Below are positions 35,451-43,858 of a stretch of DNA of 64,000 nucleotides, piece by piece. Positions within the stretch are counted from its first letter, which is position 1, and every line of letters begins with the position of its first letter. Both the position numbers and the translations under genes were made by a program. A model generated the notes under the pieces. The model was not told the DNA's origin. It ran no database searches and saw nothing but the letters and a program-made list of their open reading frames with translations. This stretch comes from CAYULW01 sp964445815 (GTDB lineage: Bacteria; Bacteroidota; Bacteroidia; Flavobacteriales_E; Vicingaceae). The stretch is from assembly GCA_964445815.1 (NCBI GenBank), contig CAYULW010000007.1, positions 62,001 to 126,000 on the forward strand, written 5' to 3'.

Positions 35451-36472
35451 CTGAAAAAGAAATGACCGGGTATTATACCTGTTCGAAACGCATGTATCTC
35501 TTGTGCGTTTTTATCGTAACGGTATATGACGCCAGATTGAACATAGTCAATGGCATCACTGACATAAATCTCTTCTTTACTCCGATCAACACCAAGGGAA
35601 TAAAAAAGTCTATTCCCTCGAGAAATAAAAGGCTGATTAGACAAAACCGTATCCCCTATTGAAAATTTATAAACGTCCTTATTTAAATAATAAATCACCT
35701 TTGGGTTACTACTCAGCTCCAGATCTGATATACTCTGGTTATAATCCGATATTTCTAAGCGCTTAACTACCCGATCTGTTAAGCCATCAATTTGAATCAC
35801 AGCAGGAAAAGAAGAGCTACTGCCGGAGCAAGCTACCCATATTCGCCCGGAATCATCTTTAAGAATACTATTGGGATTAGCATTGGTTGGAATCTTTCGA
35901 ATTAATGAATCTTTAGCAGCATCAATAACTAAAACTTGATTGCTGTCCATGTTGCAAACGAAAACCTTACCATTCGAATAGGTCATTTCTTCTGTCCAAC
36001 CGGAAATATCTAGCTGCTTAACTATTGCGTAGTTTATCAAATCAATCTTGTACAATTTGTCTTCATAAAGGTCAGATACATAAGCTAAACCATTTCCTAT
36101 GGGTTGTATATATCGGGGAGAATTCAAGCCGGTTATCTGAGCAATGGATTGAAAGTTAACTTTATCGAGTACCTCGATTTTGCTTGAATTGTTGACTACT
36201 ACATAATAGCGATTGGCGTATTCTATCATTGACTGTGCGACATCTCCTAAAGGCCGACCTTGATTATTAGCCAGAAAGAGCTTCTTTTTTACTGATAGGT
36301 CAGCCGAATTATAAGCATCTATGCTGGCATTACCCGTTCTAAAATTTCCTTCATTTAAGATAATGACATCTGCTGAGCCTAATTCCTGAGGCTCGTTTTC
36401 TTCTTTCTCTTTGCAGGCCAATAAAAAGAGAAGAATCAGAATAAACAGGTAAGCGCTTTTATTTAAATGCAT
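35447..36472 (-). CDS. BtuG-like beta-propeller surface lipoprotein
   Basis: A 341-residue lipoprotein (lipobox FLLAC) whose body is a run of YncE/DUF5074-type beta-propeller blades: ADVIILNEGNFRTGNASI, YVVVNNSSKIEVLDK, LAYVSDLYEDKLYKIDL, VFVCNMDSNQVLVIDAA and IWVACSGSSSSFPAVIQIDG. In Bacteroides, BtuG lipoproteins of this fold sit on BtuB and bind cobamides very tightly. Here it directly follows the BtuB-like receptor gene with a 14-base overlap, the same pairing. The binding function is inferred from fold, localisation and context. Confidence 0.82.
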   Translation of the reverse strand: MHLNKSAYLFILILLFLLACKEKEENEPQELGSADVIILNEGNFRTGNASIDAYNSADLSVKKKLFLANNQGRPLGDVAQSMIEYANRYYVVVNNSSKIEVLDKVNFQSIAQITGLNSPRYIQPIGNGLAYVSDLYEDKLYKIDLINYAIVKQLDISGWTEEMTYSNGKVFVCNMDSNQVLVIDAAKDSLIRKIPTNANPNSILKDDSGRIWVACSGSSSSFPAVIQIDGLTDRVVKRLEISDYNQSISDLELSSNPKVIYYLNKDVYKFSIGDTVLSNQPFISRGNRLFYSLGVDRSKEEIYVSDAIDYVQSGVIYRYDKNAQEIHAFRTGIIPGHFFFR

Positions 36473-38330
36473 AGCTTAATTTAAATAAATAATTACGACC
36501 GGGCATCGGACGCCAAGCTATGGCTTGATAATCCTCATCCAATAGATTTTGAATGGAGAAGGACATCTCGATTTCAGTTTTCTTCCACTTCATAGATTCA
36601 GTCAAGGTCCAATCTAGCAATTGATAGTAAGGCAAAAAATCTAAATTATCAGTGGTGGTATATCGTGCACCAATAAATTGATAGTTTAAGGTGGAACTCA
36701 GAGAACGGTACTTAAGGTACAAATGACCTTTAAATTGGTGCTCAGGCAAATAAATTAGCTGTTTATTTTTCGATAGATCATAAGGATGACTTTGATGCAA
36801 TGAACGAGATTGTGTTAGCGAATAGTGCCCACTCCATTCTACTTCAACTTTCCCCTTCCGTTTAACACTTATTTGTGTGCGACCACCTCTTGCATAAACG
36901 GCTTTAATGTTCTCCGCCTGCCAATACCCAAAGGCTGTAGGTTTCCAAAATATAAATTGGTCCATGTGATTGTAAAATAGGCTCACATGACTCTTGATTC
37001 TCCATTTCTCATTGCTCACCAATTGCCATTCATGGTTTAAATCAATACTGCTGCTTTTTTCAGCCTCCAAATCCGGATTGCCCCCCGGTATCCAGTACAA
37101 ATCATTGAGGTTAGGATATTTTATGTTTTGACCCAAGCTCAAACTGACTTTTTGCTTAGGCAAAATCCATTGGGTTTCTGCAAAAGGCATGAAGAGTAAA
37201 TCATGATTAATTATCTGTTCAATTCGACTTCCTGTTTTTAAACGCCATCTTTTCTTTAATTGATAATTGAGCGCTCCAAACAGAGCGACACGATTTTGAT
37301 GTAAGGTTTTTTCAAAAGCAGGATTATCCGCCTGATCAACATTAAGATTAAGTCTTGCATCTAAACTCGCTTTTTTTGACAGTTCTTGCTCATAATTTAC
37401 ATACGAGCGCCAACTCTGACTCAGACTTATACTTAAGATGCTTGATACATAATTCTCATAAATAATTTCATCATTTAGATAAGCACTTGTCCATTTAAGC
37501 TTAGCTTTTTGTAAATAATGATCCCCCTTCAATTGTATTCTAAAACTTTTATCTTGCTGAAATTCTTGTGCATTATTCACTGTAAATATTGTTGGCAATT
37601 GCCGTTCTGAATTAAAGTACCACAGCTCTGTACCTATTCTATTCTTCTCGTTGAGCTTTAAGGATATATCTTGTTTGAAACCAGTCTGCTCTAACCTTGC
37701 ATTCTGCAATTCTTTCTCAGGAAAACCCGGACTACCTACATCCTGATAATCAAAATTGTTTTTTACCTCTGTATAAAATAACCGGGTTTGCGATGTCCAT
37801 TTTTTTATGGATTGTACCCAGTTCAGACTTGCTCTTTGCCATCCGAAAGAACCTACCGAGTAACTCAAACGTACTTCATCGTTTATAGGCTGCTTGGATT
37901 TTAGATCGACTATTCCCCCTAATGCGCCACCATTTTTTTCTAATGAACTTATGCCTTCATAAACGCTGACCTGACTAAACAATTCCAAAGGAAAAAGAGA
38001 AAAATCCACTACTCCATTAGTAGATGAGTTGAGTGAAATCCCATTCCACAACAATTGACTATGGCTCGAACCGGCCCCTCGCATAGAAACTGTGGACATA
38101 CTTCCAATACCATAGGACTTAACAAAAGCAGAGCTGTTTTGCTCTAATAATTCTCCAAGGTTGGCATGAACCGGATTGTCAATCTGTAGAGAGTCCATCT
38201 GTTGAACACCCGCTCCTTCCTCACTTTTTGCTTCGACGGTCACTAATGGTATGTTTATCGTATCAGAAACTGACTGCGCAGTAACTTGCACAATAACTAA
38301 AACCATAAAAGCCGTTAAACCACCCTTCAT
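36459..38330 (-). CDS. btuB: TonB-dependent outer-membrane receptor, BtuB-like
   Basis: Outer-membrane transporter of 623 aa. After the signal peptide (ending near VTAQS) comes a possible TonB box (INIPLVTVEA). The plug follows: NLGELLEQNSSAFVKSYG, STVSMRGAGSSHSQLLWNGI and ISSLEKNGGALGGIVDL. The beta-barrel ends in MPGRNYLFKLSYAFK with a terminal aromatic-rich strand. There is no CarboxypepD_reg extension, as in BtuB and siderophore receptors and unlike SusC types. It overlaps the gene before it by 4 bases and the BtuG-like gene after it by 14. Downstream of a cobalamin riboswitch, corrinoid is the likely ligand. Confidence 0.87.
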   Translation of the reverse strand: MKGGLTAFMVLVIVQVTAQSVSDTINIPLVTVEAKSEEGAGVQQMDSLQIDNPVHANLGELLEQNSSAFVKSYGIGSMSTVSMRGAGSSHSQLLWNGISLNSSTNGVVDFSLFPLELFSQVSVYEGISSLEKNGGALGGIVDLKSKQPINDEVRLSYSVGSFGWQRASLNWVQSIKKWTSQTRLFYTEVKNNFDYQDVGSPGFPEKELQNARLEQTGFKQDISLKLNEKNRIGTELWYFNSERQLPTIFTVNNAQEFQQDKSFRIQLKGDHYLQKAKLKWTSAYLNDEIIYENYVSSILSISLSQSWRSYVNYEQELSKKASLDARLNLNVDQADNPAFEKTLHQNRVALFGALNYQLKKRWRLKTGSRIEQIINHDLLFMPFAETQWILPKQKVSLSLGQNIKYPNLNDLYWIPGGNPDLEAEKSSSIDLNHEWQLVSNEKWRIKSHVSLFYNHMDQFIFWKPTAFGYWQAENIKAVYARGGRTQISVKRKGKVEVEWSGHYSLTQSRSLHQSHPYDLSKNKQLIYLPEHQFKGHLYLKYRSLSSTLNYQFIGARYTTTDNLDFLPYYQLLDWTLTESMKWKKTEIEMSFSIQNLLDEDYQAIAWRPMPGRNYLFKLSYAFK

Positions 38331-39289
38331 TCTTTAAGAATACGCTCAACAATGCTTATTGATTGATGAACAATATGAATAAAATAAAGCCCGTCTGCTT
38401 GTTGAGAAATGTCCAATTCTTGTTTATTAATCTTGGTACGCAATACTTCTCTACCATTTAAATCCAACAAAGTCAAGTCTCCACCTTGTAATTCTTGAGG
38501 TAAATAAATGACTCCTTTAGTCGGATTGGGATAAAATGTCAGGGTTCTAATATGATTTTCGATGACACCGGTTGGACGTAAGTGAATCACGCCGACACCA
38601 TCCAAATCAAAGCCTCCAGAAGGGAAAGGCGTTGGAAAAGGATCATTCACTTTACGACCGGCTGAATCGCGACTTGCTATTGCATTGTTTAAACCACCAA
38701 CTACATCAATAACACGTACATGACTAATGTGATTAATATCCAGGCCCGGTGTATTTCTTAACTCTTCTAAATCAAAGGGAACACCAAAAGACTGTTCATA
38801 TTTACCCGCCAAATTGTTCAACTTACTCGCATCCAAAGTCCCAAACGTTCCAACCTGAGTGATCGTATCAGTCATAGAATGTGCGGGAAATCGAAAAAAA
38901 TTTTGCCCATCACTGCTGACTTCAACAAAAGCCAACTCTAAAAAGTACGCATCAAATGCATTTTCAAATACTACAAAATCAGGGCCGGGGCCATTGTAAA
39001 TTTCACCTGCAAAACTTAAAATCGCCTCACCTGCATCTCCCAAGCTTAGGACCCCATTCAACCCCGCTTTACCTGTCGCTGAAAATGTATTGCCAACAGT
39101 TGTTTTACCTAATGTGGTGTCTAATATGTTTTTCCAACCTCTGTTTACCTGACAGGCAGTTGCCCAATCTTTAATCAACGCAGAATCTTTATGAATAGCT
39201 GAGCTTCCGATCTGACCTGCAGGAGGATTATATTGTCCCTGGGCAAAAAGAATCCAAAATAATAGAATGCTTACTGTATAAAGTTTCAT
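38327..39289 (-). CDS. Type IX-secreted surface protein of the B12 locus
   Basis: A 320-residue protein with a signal peptide (LLFWILFAQGQ). Its globular domain is marked by LSLGDAGEAILSF, PGPDFVVFENAFDAYFLELA, VEVSSDGQNFFRFPAHS and GGFDLDGVGVIHLRP. It ends in a type A sorting domain (TLTFYPNPTKGVIYL through QQADGLYFIHIV). That domain directs it through the type IX system to the cell surface. Similar GPDFVVFENAF proteins occur beside BtuB genes in other Bacteroidota (recalled, not checked). A corrinoid-binding role like that of the BtuH lipoproteins is possible but unproven. Confidence 0.8.
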   Translation of the reverse strand: MKLYTVSILLFWILFAQGQYNPPAGQIGSSAIHKDSALIKDWATACQVNRGWKNILDTTLGKTTVGNTFSATGKAGLNGVLSLGDAGEAILSFAGEIYNGPGPDFVVFENAFDAYFLELAFVEVSSDGQNFFRFPAHSMTDTITQVGTFGTLDASKLNNLAGKYEQSFGVPFDLEELRNTPGLDINHISHVRVIDVVGGLNNAIASRDSAGRKVNDPFPTPFPSGGFDLDGVGVIHLRPTGVIENHIRTLTFYPNPTKGVIYLPQELQGGDLTLLDLNGREVLRTKINKQELDISQQADGLYFIHIVHQSISIVERILKE

Positions 39290-40542
39290 TATTGAATAAT
39301 CAACCTTTCAGTTATACGTTCATCCCCTTTATTAATACTCAAAAAGTATGTTCCTTTTGGTAAGTCTCCGATAAAGTATCTGTTCTCAGAGCTTTGTATC
39401 CATACTTTGAGCAGTTGGCCATTCACATTAAACAGAACTAAATCAAGCTCTCCTTTTATATCCTCTTTGATGCTAAAATATTCTGTTGTCGGATTAGGGA
39501 AAATATCAAAGTTTACCTTAGGGCGATTATTTTCTTCTACGGCCAGTGCATTGCCATAATAAATCCGCACCACTTCAGGCGAGTAACCCACTTCAATGTC
39601 CTTAAGTTTTACCCCTTGCCGGTTATATGATTTCCCTAACTTATAACTAAAAAAGTCCGTCTGGGTCACATAAAAACGAGCGTTTAAAGTGTCATAACTA
39701 AAACCGGTAATGACCGTATCAATAAAATTAGTATCGGTAACCGCCAAGTTTCCCAAATCGATTGCTGAGATTCCATTGCCTGTTTTAATGAATAAAGTAT
39801 CTCTGTATCGGCTATAATTAGACTGACCCCCAGCACTAAAATTTACCCCGATACTTGTATTTGTTGCTGACAAAGTAGTAAAGTCAACTCCCGTTATAGT
39901 ATTCGAAACAGGATTAAGTGACAAGAATCCGGTTTCATCTTTATTCAAAATCAGCTGTCCGAAATCTCCGGTATAGCCCGACACTCTTATTGTATCTGTT
40001 ACCGTTCGGGTTGCAATATTGAATTTTAGAATATATCCCGAAGTATCTGAAAAACCAGAGGTTTGGGCATTTTGAGGAATAAATGCAAAACCATTATTGA
40101 CAAGAATGGATTTAACTGCCTTAGTCATGTTCAATACTGTATCAGTAAGCGCCAACGTATTCTTATCGTATATCACCAAATTATTAGTTGATTGACCATA
40201 AAAATTTCCAACTAATAACTCTTGACCTGAAATCGCAACAGATTTCGTACTTAAACCCATAAACTTTTGACCGACAAGACGAACTTCATTTAACAGGTCA
40301 TACTTTACCAATGAATCTTGAGCCAAGACATAAGCTGAATTGCCATCAAACAGTATTTCTTGAACAGATTGTGAATGGATAGTGTCAATGACCCGACTCG
40401 AATCAACAACCGGATCGTATACCATTACATTGGCATTCTCACTCTGGTTGCCAAATTGACCTCCATTTACAAAGATGGTTTTCTGACTGTAAGCCAAGGA
40501 ACTTAACATGAATAAAGCACCCAAAAAATAATTTTTTTTCAT
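39289..40542 (-). CDS. Type IX-secreted beta-propeller protein, first gene of the B12 operon
   Basis: A 417-residue protein: signal peptide MKKNYFLGALFMLSSLAYSQ, then propeller-like repeats (TIFVNGGQFGNQSENANVMV, VYDPVVDSSRVIDTI, LLVGNFYGQSTNNLVIYD, GYILKFNIATRTVTDTIRVS). A type A sorting domain follows (FDIFPNPTTEYFSIKED through LPKGTYFLSINKG). The fold resembles the BtuG-like lipoprotein further down the operon, but anchoring is by type IX secretion. It is the first gene after the cobalamin riboswitch, and its stop overlaps the next start by one base. Corrinoid capture at the surface is the likely role (inference). Confidence 0.82.
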   Translation of the reverse strand: MKKNYFLGALFMLSSLAYSQKTIFVNGGQFGNQSENANVMVYDPVVDSSRVIDTIHSQSVQEILFDGNSAYVLAQDSLVKYDLLNEVRLVGQKFMGLSTKSVAISGQELLVGNFYGQSTNNLVIYDKNTLALTDTVLNMTKAVKSILVNNGFAFIPQNAQTSGFSDTSGYILKFNIATRTVTDTIRVSGYTGDFGQLILNKDETGFLSLNPVSNTITGVDFTTLSATNTSIGVNFSAGGQSNYSRYRDTLFIKTGNGISAIDLGNLAVTDTNFIDTVITGFSYDTLNARFYVTQTDFFSYKLGKSYNRQGVKLKDIEVGYSPEVVRIYYGNALAVEENNRPKVNFDIFPNPTTEYFSIKEDIKGELDLVLFNVNGQLLKVWIQSSENRYFIGDLPKGTYFLSINKGDERITERLIIQ

Positions 40543-40585
40543 CTAAAATCATTTTTTGCAATCAAACAGCTTTTTTACTGCACAG

Positions 40586-40621
40586 GTTTAATTGCATTGT
40601 TAAACAATAAATTAATTAAAC
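40586..40621 (-). promoter_or_regulatory. AT-rich hairpin between riboswitch and first gene, possible expression platform
   Basis: Outer arms GTTTAATT and AATTAAAC enclose inner arms ATTGTT and AACAAT around a single base. It lies between the aptamer and the ATG at 40542. No run of U follows it directly, so it is not an obvious intrinsic terminator. It could sequester or expose the start region, or be incidental. Confidence 0.4.
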
Positions 40622-40694
40622 CGGGCTACCATAAAGGCTCAAAAGTCTTAAGGCTAAAACATCGAACGCTTCACTTTTATCCCGAAAGTATTTT

Positions 40695-40835
40695 CGTTAA
40701 GGCAGGTCTTCTGACTTACTCCCCTTTTGCCGCCTTCCCATTCCGTTTTCTGAACAGTGGCCTTAGATTGGCAAAAGGTTATTGGAGCTTACAGCTGCGG
40801 GTACAGTTCCGAAATTTCATCGGATTCCCTTTTTA
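40695..40835 (-). promoter_or_regulatory. Cobalamin (B12) riboswitch
   Basis: Read on the minus strand the conserved elements appear in the correct order: a GGGAATCCGATGAAATTTC paired segment, the B12 box region ACTGTACCCGCAGCTGTAAG, GCCACTG, GGGAAGG, and AGTCAGAAGACCTGCC at the 3' side of the core. It lies about 155 bases upstream of the first ATG (40542) and in the same orientation, so it should turn off the surface-protein/BtuB/BtuG/DUF71 run when adenosylcobalamin or another corrinoid is plentiful. The remaining sequence between 40543 and 40936 holds only this element, its flanking hairpin and its promoter. Confidence 0.95.
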
Positions 40836-40864
40836 ATCACTTATAAAGTGAACCAATAACAATG

Positions 40865-40872
40865 CAAATTTA
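40865..40872 (-). promoter_or_regulatory. -7 box for the riboswitch transcript
   Basis: Minus-strand TAAATTTG matches TAnnTTTG and lies about 30 bases before the aptamer. It places a transcription start near 40861. No good TTG element is seen at the normal spacing. Confidence 0.45.
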
Positions 40873-40936
40873 TAATAAAATTTGAAAGTGCATGAAGAAG
40901 ATTCAATGCTTAACTTTATTTTTTAATTTACATTGA

Positions 40937-41275
40937 ATGGGGAAGAACAAAAACAGAGGCGGCATGGTCTATTCTACCAATCCGAATTACGACTACGAAA
41001 ATCATTTTGAGGAGGAAGACACTTTAGCACCTCATCAGCAAGAATTAAGGGTTTTTCTTGATCGAAAAAACAGAGGCGGAAAGACCGCTACATTAATAAA
41101 AGGGTTTATTGGTAATACCGAAGATTTAAATGAATTAGGAAAAGAATTAAAAGCAGCTTGTGGTGTAGGAGGTAGTGTAAAAGATGGCGAAATCATTATT
41201 CAGGGAGAGAAGCGCGACAGAGTCATGGAACTTTTGAGCAAAAAAGGATATAAGGTAAAAAGAGTGGGCGGTTAA
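40937..41275 (+). CDS. SUI1/YciH-family translation initiation factor-like protein
   Basis: A 112-residue protein with an eIF1/SUI1 domain in the last 80 residues: LRVFLDRKNRGGKTATLIKG, LGKELKAACGVGGSVKDGEI and IIQGEKRDRVMELLSKKGYK, the standard YciH signature. The first 30 residues are a basic and acidic lead (MGKNKNRGGMVYSTN). YciH-type proteins bind the small ribosomal subunit and influence start-codon selection. Divergent from the B12 riboswitch operon, and 29 bases before the TIGR02757 gene. Confidence 0.93.
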   Translation: MGKNKNRGGMVYSTNPNYDYENHFEEEDTLAPHQQELRVFLDRKNRGGKTATLIKGFIGNTEDLNELGKELKAACGVGGSVKDGEIIIQGEKRDRVMELLSKKGYKVKRVGG

Positions 41276-41304
41276 TCGGATTCGACCTTCATGATGAATT
41301 TGAA

Positions 41305-42072
41305 TTGATTAAGCCGAGTCAAAACATAAAAGAGCTGTTGGAGCATAAATGCTTACAGTATGAGCAACTCAATTTTATTGAGCAAGATCCCATTCTTGTT
41401 CCTCACCAATTTTCCAAAAAGGAAGACATTGAAATCAGTGCTTTTTTGATCTCGATCATTGCCTGGGGACAAAGAAAAAGCATACTAAAGAGCGGAGAAC
41501 GTTTAATCGAAATACTGGATCATGCCCCACATGATTTTATACTTCATCATACAGAAAGTGATTTAAAGAGAGTCATGGGTTTTGTACACCGTACTTTTAA
41601 TGCCGATGACCTACAGTTTTTCTTAAACCGCTTACAAGCACTTTATCGTGAATACCGCAGTCTGGAAAACTGTTTTCTCCTAAATGGAGCTTTTGAAGCA
41701 AAACATTCCATCTCAAGATTCAAAGCTATTTTTTTTGATGCCACTCACCTCAAGCGTACAGAAAAGCATTTGGCAGACCCCTTAAAAAAATCAAGTGCGA
41801 AAAGGTTAAATATGTTTTTGAGATGGATGGTGCGTTCCAATAAAAGGGGCGTAGATTTTGGAATTTGGGAACGAATAAAACCTTCTGATTTAATGCTTCC
41901 TCTAGATGTACATACGGGAAATGTAAGTCGACAGCTTGGACTTTTAAAACGCAAACAAAATGACTGGCAAGCCGTTGAAGAAATAACAAACGTTTTACGC
42001 CGACTCGACCCTGAAGATCCCGTGAAATACGATTTTGCACTCTTCGGAATGGGTGAAAGCGGAGAGTTATAG
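41305..42072 (+). CDS. TIGR02757 family protein
   Basis: A 255-residue conserved Bacteroidota protein of unknown function. Hallmarks: DIEISAFLISIIAWGQRKSI near residue 42, RVMGFVHRTFNADDLQFFL, RSNKRGVDFGIWERIKPSDL, MLPLDVHTGNVSRQLGLLKR and the terminal DPEDPVKYDFALFGMGE. The fold resembles helix-hairpin-helix DNA glycosylases (the LPLDVHTGNVSR segment), but I see no full glycosylase active site. The start used is TTG (41305); no ATG or GTG is available in frame nearby, although the frame is open farther upstream. Convergent with the acyltransferase gene. Confidence 0.85.
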   Translation: MIKPSQNIKELLEHKCLQYEQLNFIEQDPILVPHQFSKKEDIEISAFLISIIAWGQRKSILKSGERLIEILDHAPHDFILHHTESDLKRVMGFVHRTFNADDLQFFLNRLQALYREYRSLENCFLLNGAFEAKHSISRFKAIFFDATHLKRTEKHLADPLKKSSAKRLNMFLRWMVRSNKRGVDFGIWERIKPSDLMLPLDVHTGNVSRQLGLLKRKQNDWQAVEEITNVLRRLDPEDPVKYDFALFGMGESGEL

Positions 42073-42073
42073 A

Positions 42074-43201
42074 CTAATCAACTTCTAGTTTGTTAATTAC
42101 CGGATTGGCATACATTTTCAAAAAGACTTTTTTCTTGACCTCCTCATCACCTTCCACTTTTGCACACCTTTCTGATACATATGTCTTAAAGGCTGTAAGT
42201 TCATCAAAGCTATATTGATCTTTAAAACGTTCTGAATCGTGCAAAAGATCGTGCGCCATATAATTGGTTTTCATTAAACTGTATGAGTTATGGATGAGCT
42301 CATCTATTTTTTTTGCCAGCCCTGAAAAAAGCTCATTGGGTGTTTTTGTTAAACTCCTCCACTCTTCATCAATCTTCAATGGCTGACCAAAACTGACCTG
42401 CACTTTGCCTTTATAACCGGTAATGCCTTCTGCCATTTGAATCATGTCTTCCATGGCCTGTTTCTCATAGCGTTCACCCTTTTCCTGAGCCATTAATTCC
42501 GGCAAGCTCATGTAGTCACATGGATTGTACTCATAAGCAATGGAAACCGGACAAATGTTGAGGCTTCTCAAACCTTTTATGATATCCTCTCCTCCTGCCA
42601 GACTAAACATCTTAAGTATGCTTGGATTTGTGCGATCATTGCCATCTTTACTGCGGCCAGCTTTTTGCGCAATCCAAACTGATTCATTTTTTTCTTTAAT
42701 GGCATAATGAATATAACTCGACAATTGTAACGAGCCTTGCTGACGTTCTTCTTTAGGCAAGTTGCGCTTTACAATAAAGGTCTTATTTAGTTTAACTAAA
42801 TCAACAACCCATGGAATCTTCATCAAATTATCTCCAATTGCAATCTCAGTGGTTTCATGTCCGTTTTGTAGTAATTCTGCATTCATCAAAGCCGAATCTA
42901 AAGCAATATCACGATGTGTAGATACAAACACATAGCGTTGTTTCGGATCTAAATTTTCTAAGCCTTTCGCACTTAAGCCGTCTGTTGACTGACTAAGTAA
43001 TTTTTGAATGAGCGGAACTATGATTTTTGACTGAAACTCTTTAATCGTTTTAATGCGACTCATTTGTGCGGCTAGCAGACGAAAAGGCAGCTCGGGATTA
43101 GCTTGCTTCATAGCCATTTCAAACTGAGGCTCCTCAATTAAGGCCTGGATTTTTTCAGCAACTTCTTCGTCACGATATGGTCTTATTTCGTCAAAATTCA
43201 T
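42074..43201 (-). CDS. PlsC-like phospholipid/glycerol acyltransferase
   Basis: A 375-residue acyltransferase-domain protein. Acceptor motifs: THRDIALDSALMN near residue 95 (HxxxxD), then NLMKIPWVVDLVKLNKTFIV, WIAQKAGRSKDGNDRTNPSI near residue 185 (position of the EGTR-type block) and NICPVSIAYEYNP. The C-terminal extension of about 100 residues is typical of Bacteroidota glycerol-3-phosphate-acyltransferase-like members. It likely acts in membrane phospholipid synthesis. It diverges from the Nudix gene over a 35-base gap. Confidence 0.85.
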   Translation of the reverse strand: MNFDEIRPYRDEEVAEKIQALIEEPQFEMAMKQANPELPFRLLAAQMSRIKTIKEFQSKIIVPLIQKLLSQSTDGLSAKGLENLDPKQRYVFVSTHRDIALDSALMNAELLQNGHETTEIAIGDNLMKIPWVVDLVKLNKTFIVKRNLPKEERQQGSLQLSSYIHYAIKEKNESVWIAQKAGRSKDGNDRTNPSILKMFSLAGGEDIIKGLRSLNICPVSIAYEYNPCDYMSLPELMAQEKGERYEKQAMEDMIQMAEGITGYKGKVQVSFGQPLKIDEEWRSLTKTPNELFSGLAKKIDELIHNSYSLMKTNYMAHDLLHDSERFKDQYSFDELTAFKTYVSERCAKVEGDEEVKKKVFLKMYANPVINKLEVD

Positions 43202-43236
43202 TGCTTTGCTTCAATTTTTAGCGAATATACTTAATC

Positions 43237-43764
43237 ATGGAAATACTGAAAAGGTCGACTGCTTTTAAGGGCTACTATCAACTTGATGAATTGACACTGA
43301 GAAGTACAAAAAGTGGACGAGAAGTCAATCGCGAGCAATTTCTAACTCCTGATTCAGTGGGGGTATTGGTTTTAAATTCGGAACGTCAAACTGTCATTCT
43401 GGTGAAGCAGTTTCGGGTTGGACCTGAACAGGAGTTGATTGAAATTGTAGCCGGAAAGGTTGAAGGTAAAGATCAGAATCTTATGCGAACAGTTAAACGA
43501 GAGGTTTTGGAAGAAACCGGATATGAAGTCAATCGATTGGAGCACCTCTATCGTTTCTTTACTTCACCTGGACCGGTAACCGAAGAAATGAACCTCTATG
43601 TGGCTTATGTTTCCAATCAGAGTGAACTGGGTGGAGGGTTGGATAGCGAAGTTGAAGAAATTGAAATATTAGAGTGGTCGTATGAGCAATTTCTAAACTA
43701 TACTTTTAATGATGCCAAGACCATTATGGCTCAACAATGGATGAGAATTAATCTAAAGAAATAA
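43237..43764 (+). CDS. Nudix hydrolase, ADP-ribose pyrophosphatase type
   Basis: Hydrolyses a nucleoside-diphosphate-linked compound, probably ADP-ribose or a sugar nucleotide. The catalytic half of the Nudix box is intact (KREVLEETGYEV, about residues 88-99), following VEIVAGK-like EIVAGKVEG. The spacing between the leading glycine and the RE pair is one residue longer than the canonical box and the first glutamate is not in its usual place. QFRVGPEQELIEIVAG and FFTSPGPVTEEMNLYVAYV are family features of the ADP-ribose group. 175 aa is usual. Confidence 0.87.
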   Translation: MEILKRSTAFKGYYQLDELTLRSTKSGREVNREQFLTPDSVGVLVLNSERQTVILVKQFRVGPEQELIEIVAGKVEGKDQNLMRTVKREVLEETGYEVNRLEHLYRFFTSPGPVTEEMNLYVAYVSNQSELGGGLDSEVEEIEILEWSYEQFLNYTFNDAKTIMAQQWMRINLKK

Positions 43765-43858
43765 ATACTGGTTAACCGTTTGCTGGCAATGACTAAAACT
43801 TTTCACTAAATTTCGGTCTTTTCAAGAAAGAACATAATCTTATTTAACAATCTAAAAC

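Noticed and set aside
40597..40836. Plus-strand open frame of 79 codons over the riboswitch
   Set aside because: It is antisense to the cobalamin aptamer and has no family resemblance. The conserved RNA explains the sequence.
41291..41304. ATG codons just before the TIGR02757 gene as its start
   Set aside because: Both are out of frame with the protein and lead to a stop within a few codons. The TTG at 41305 is the first usable in-frame start.
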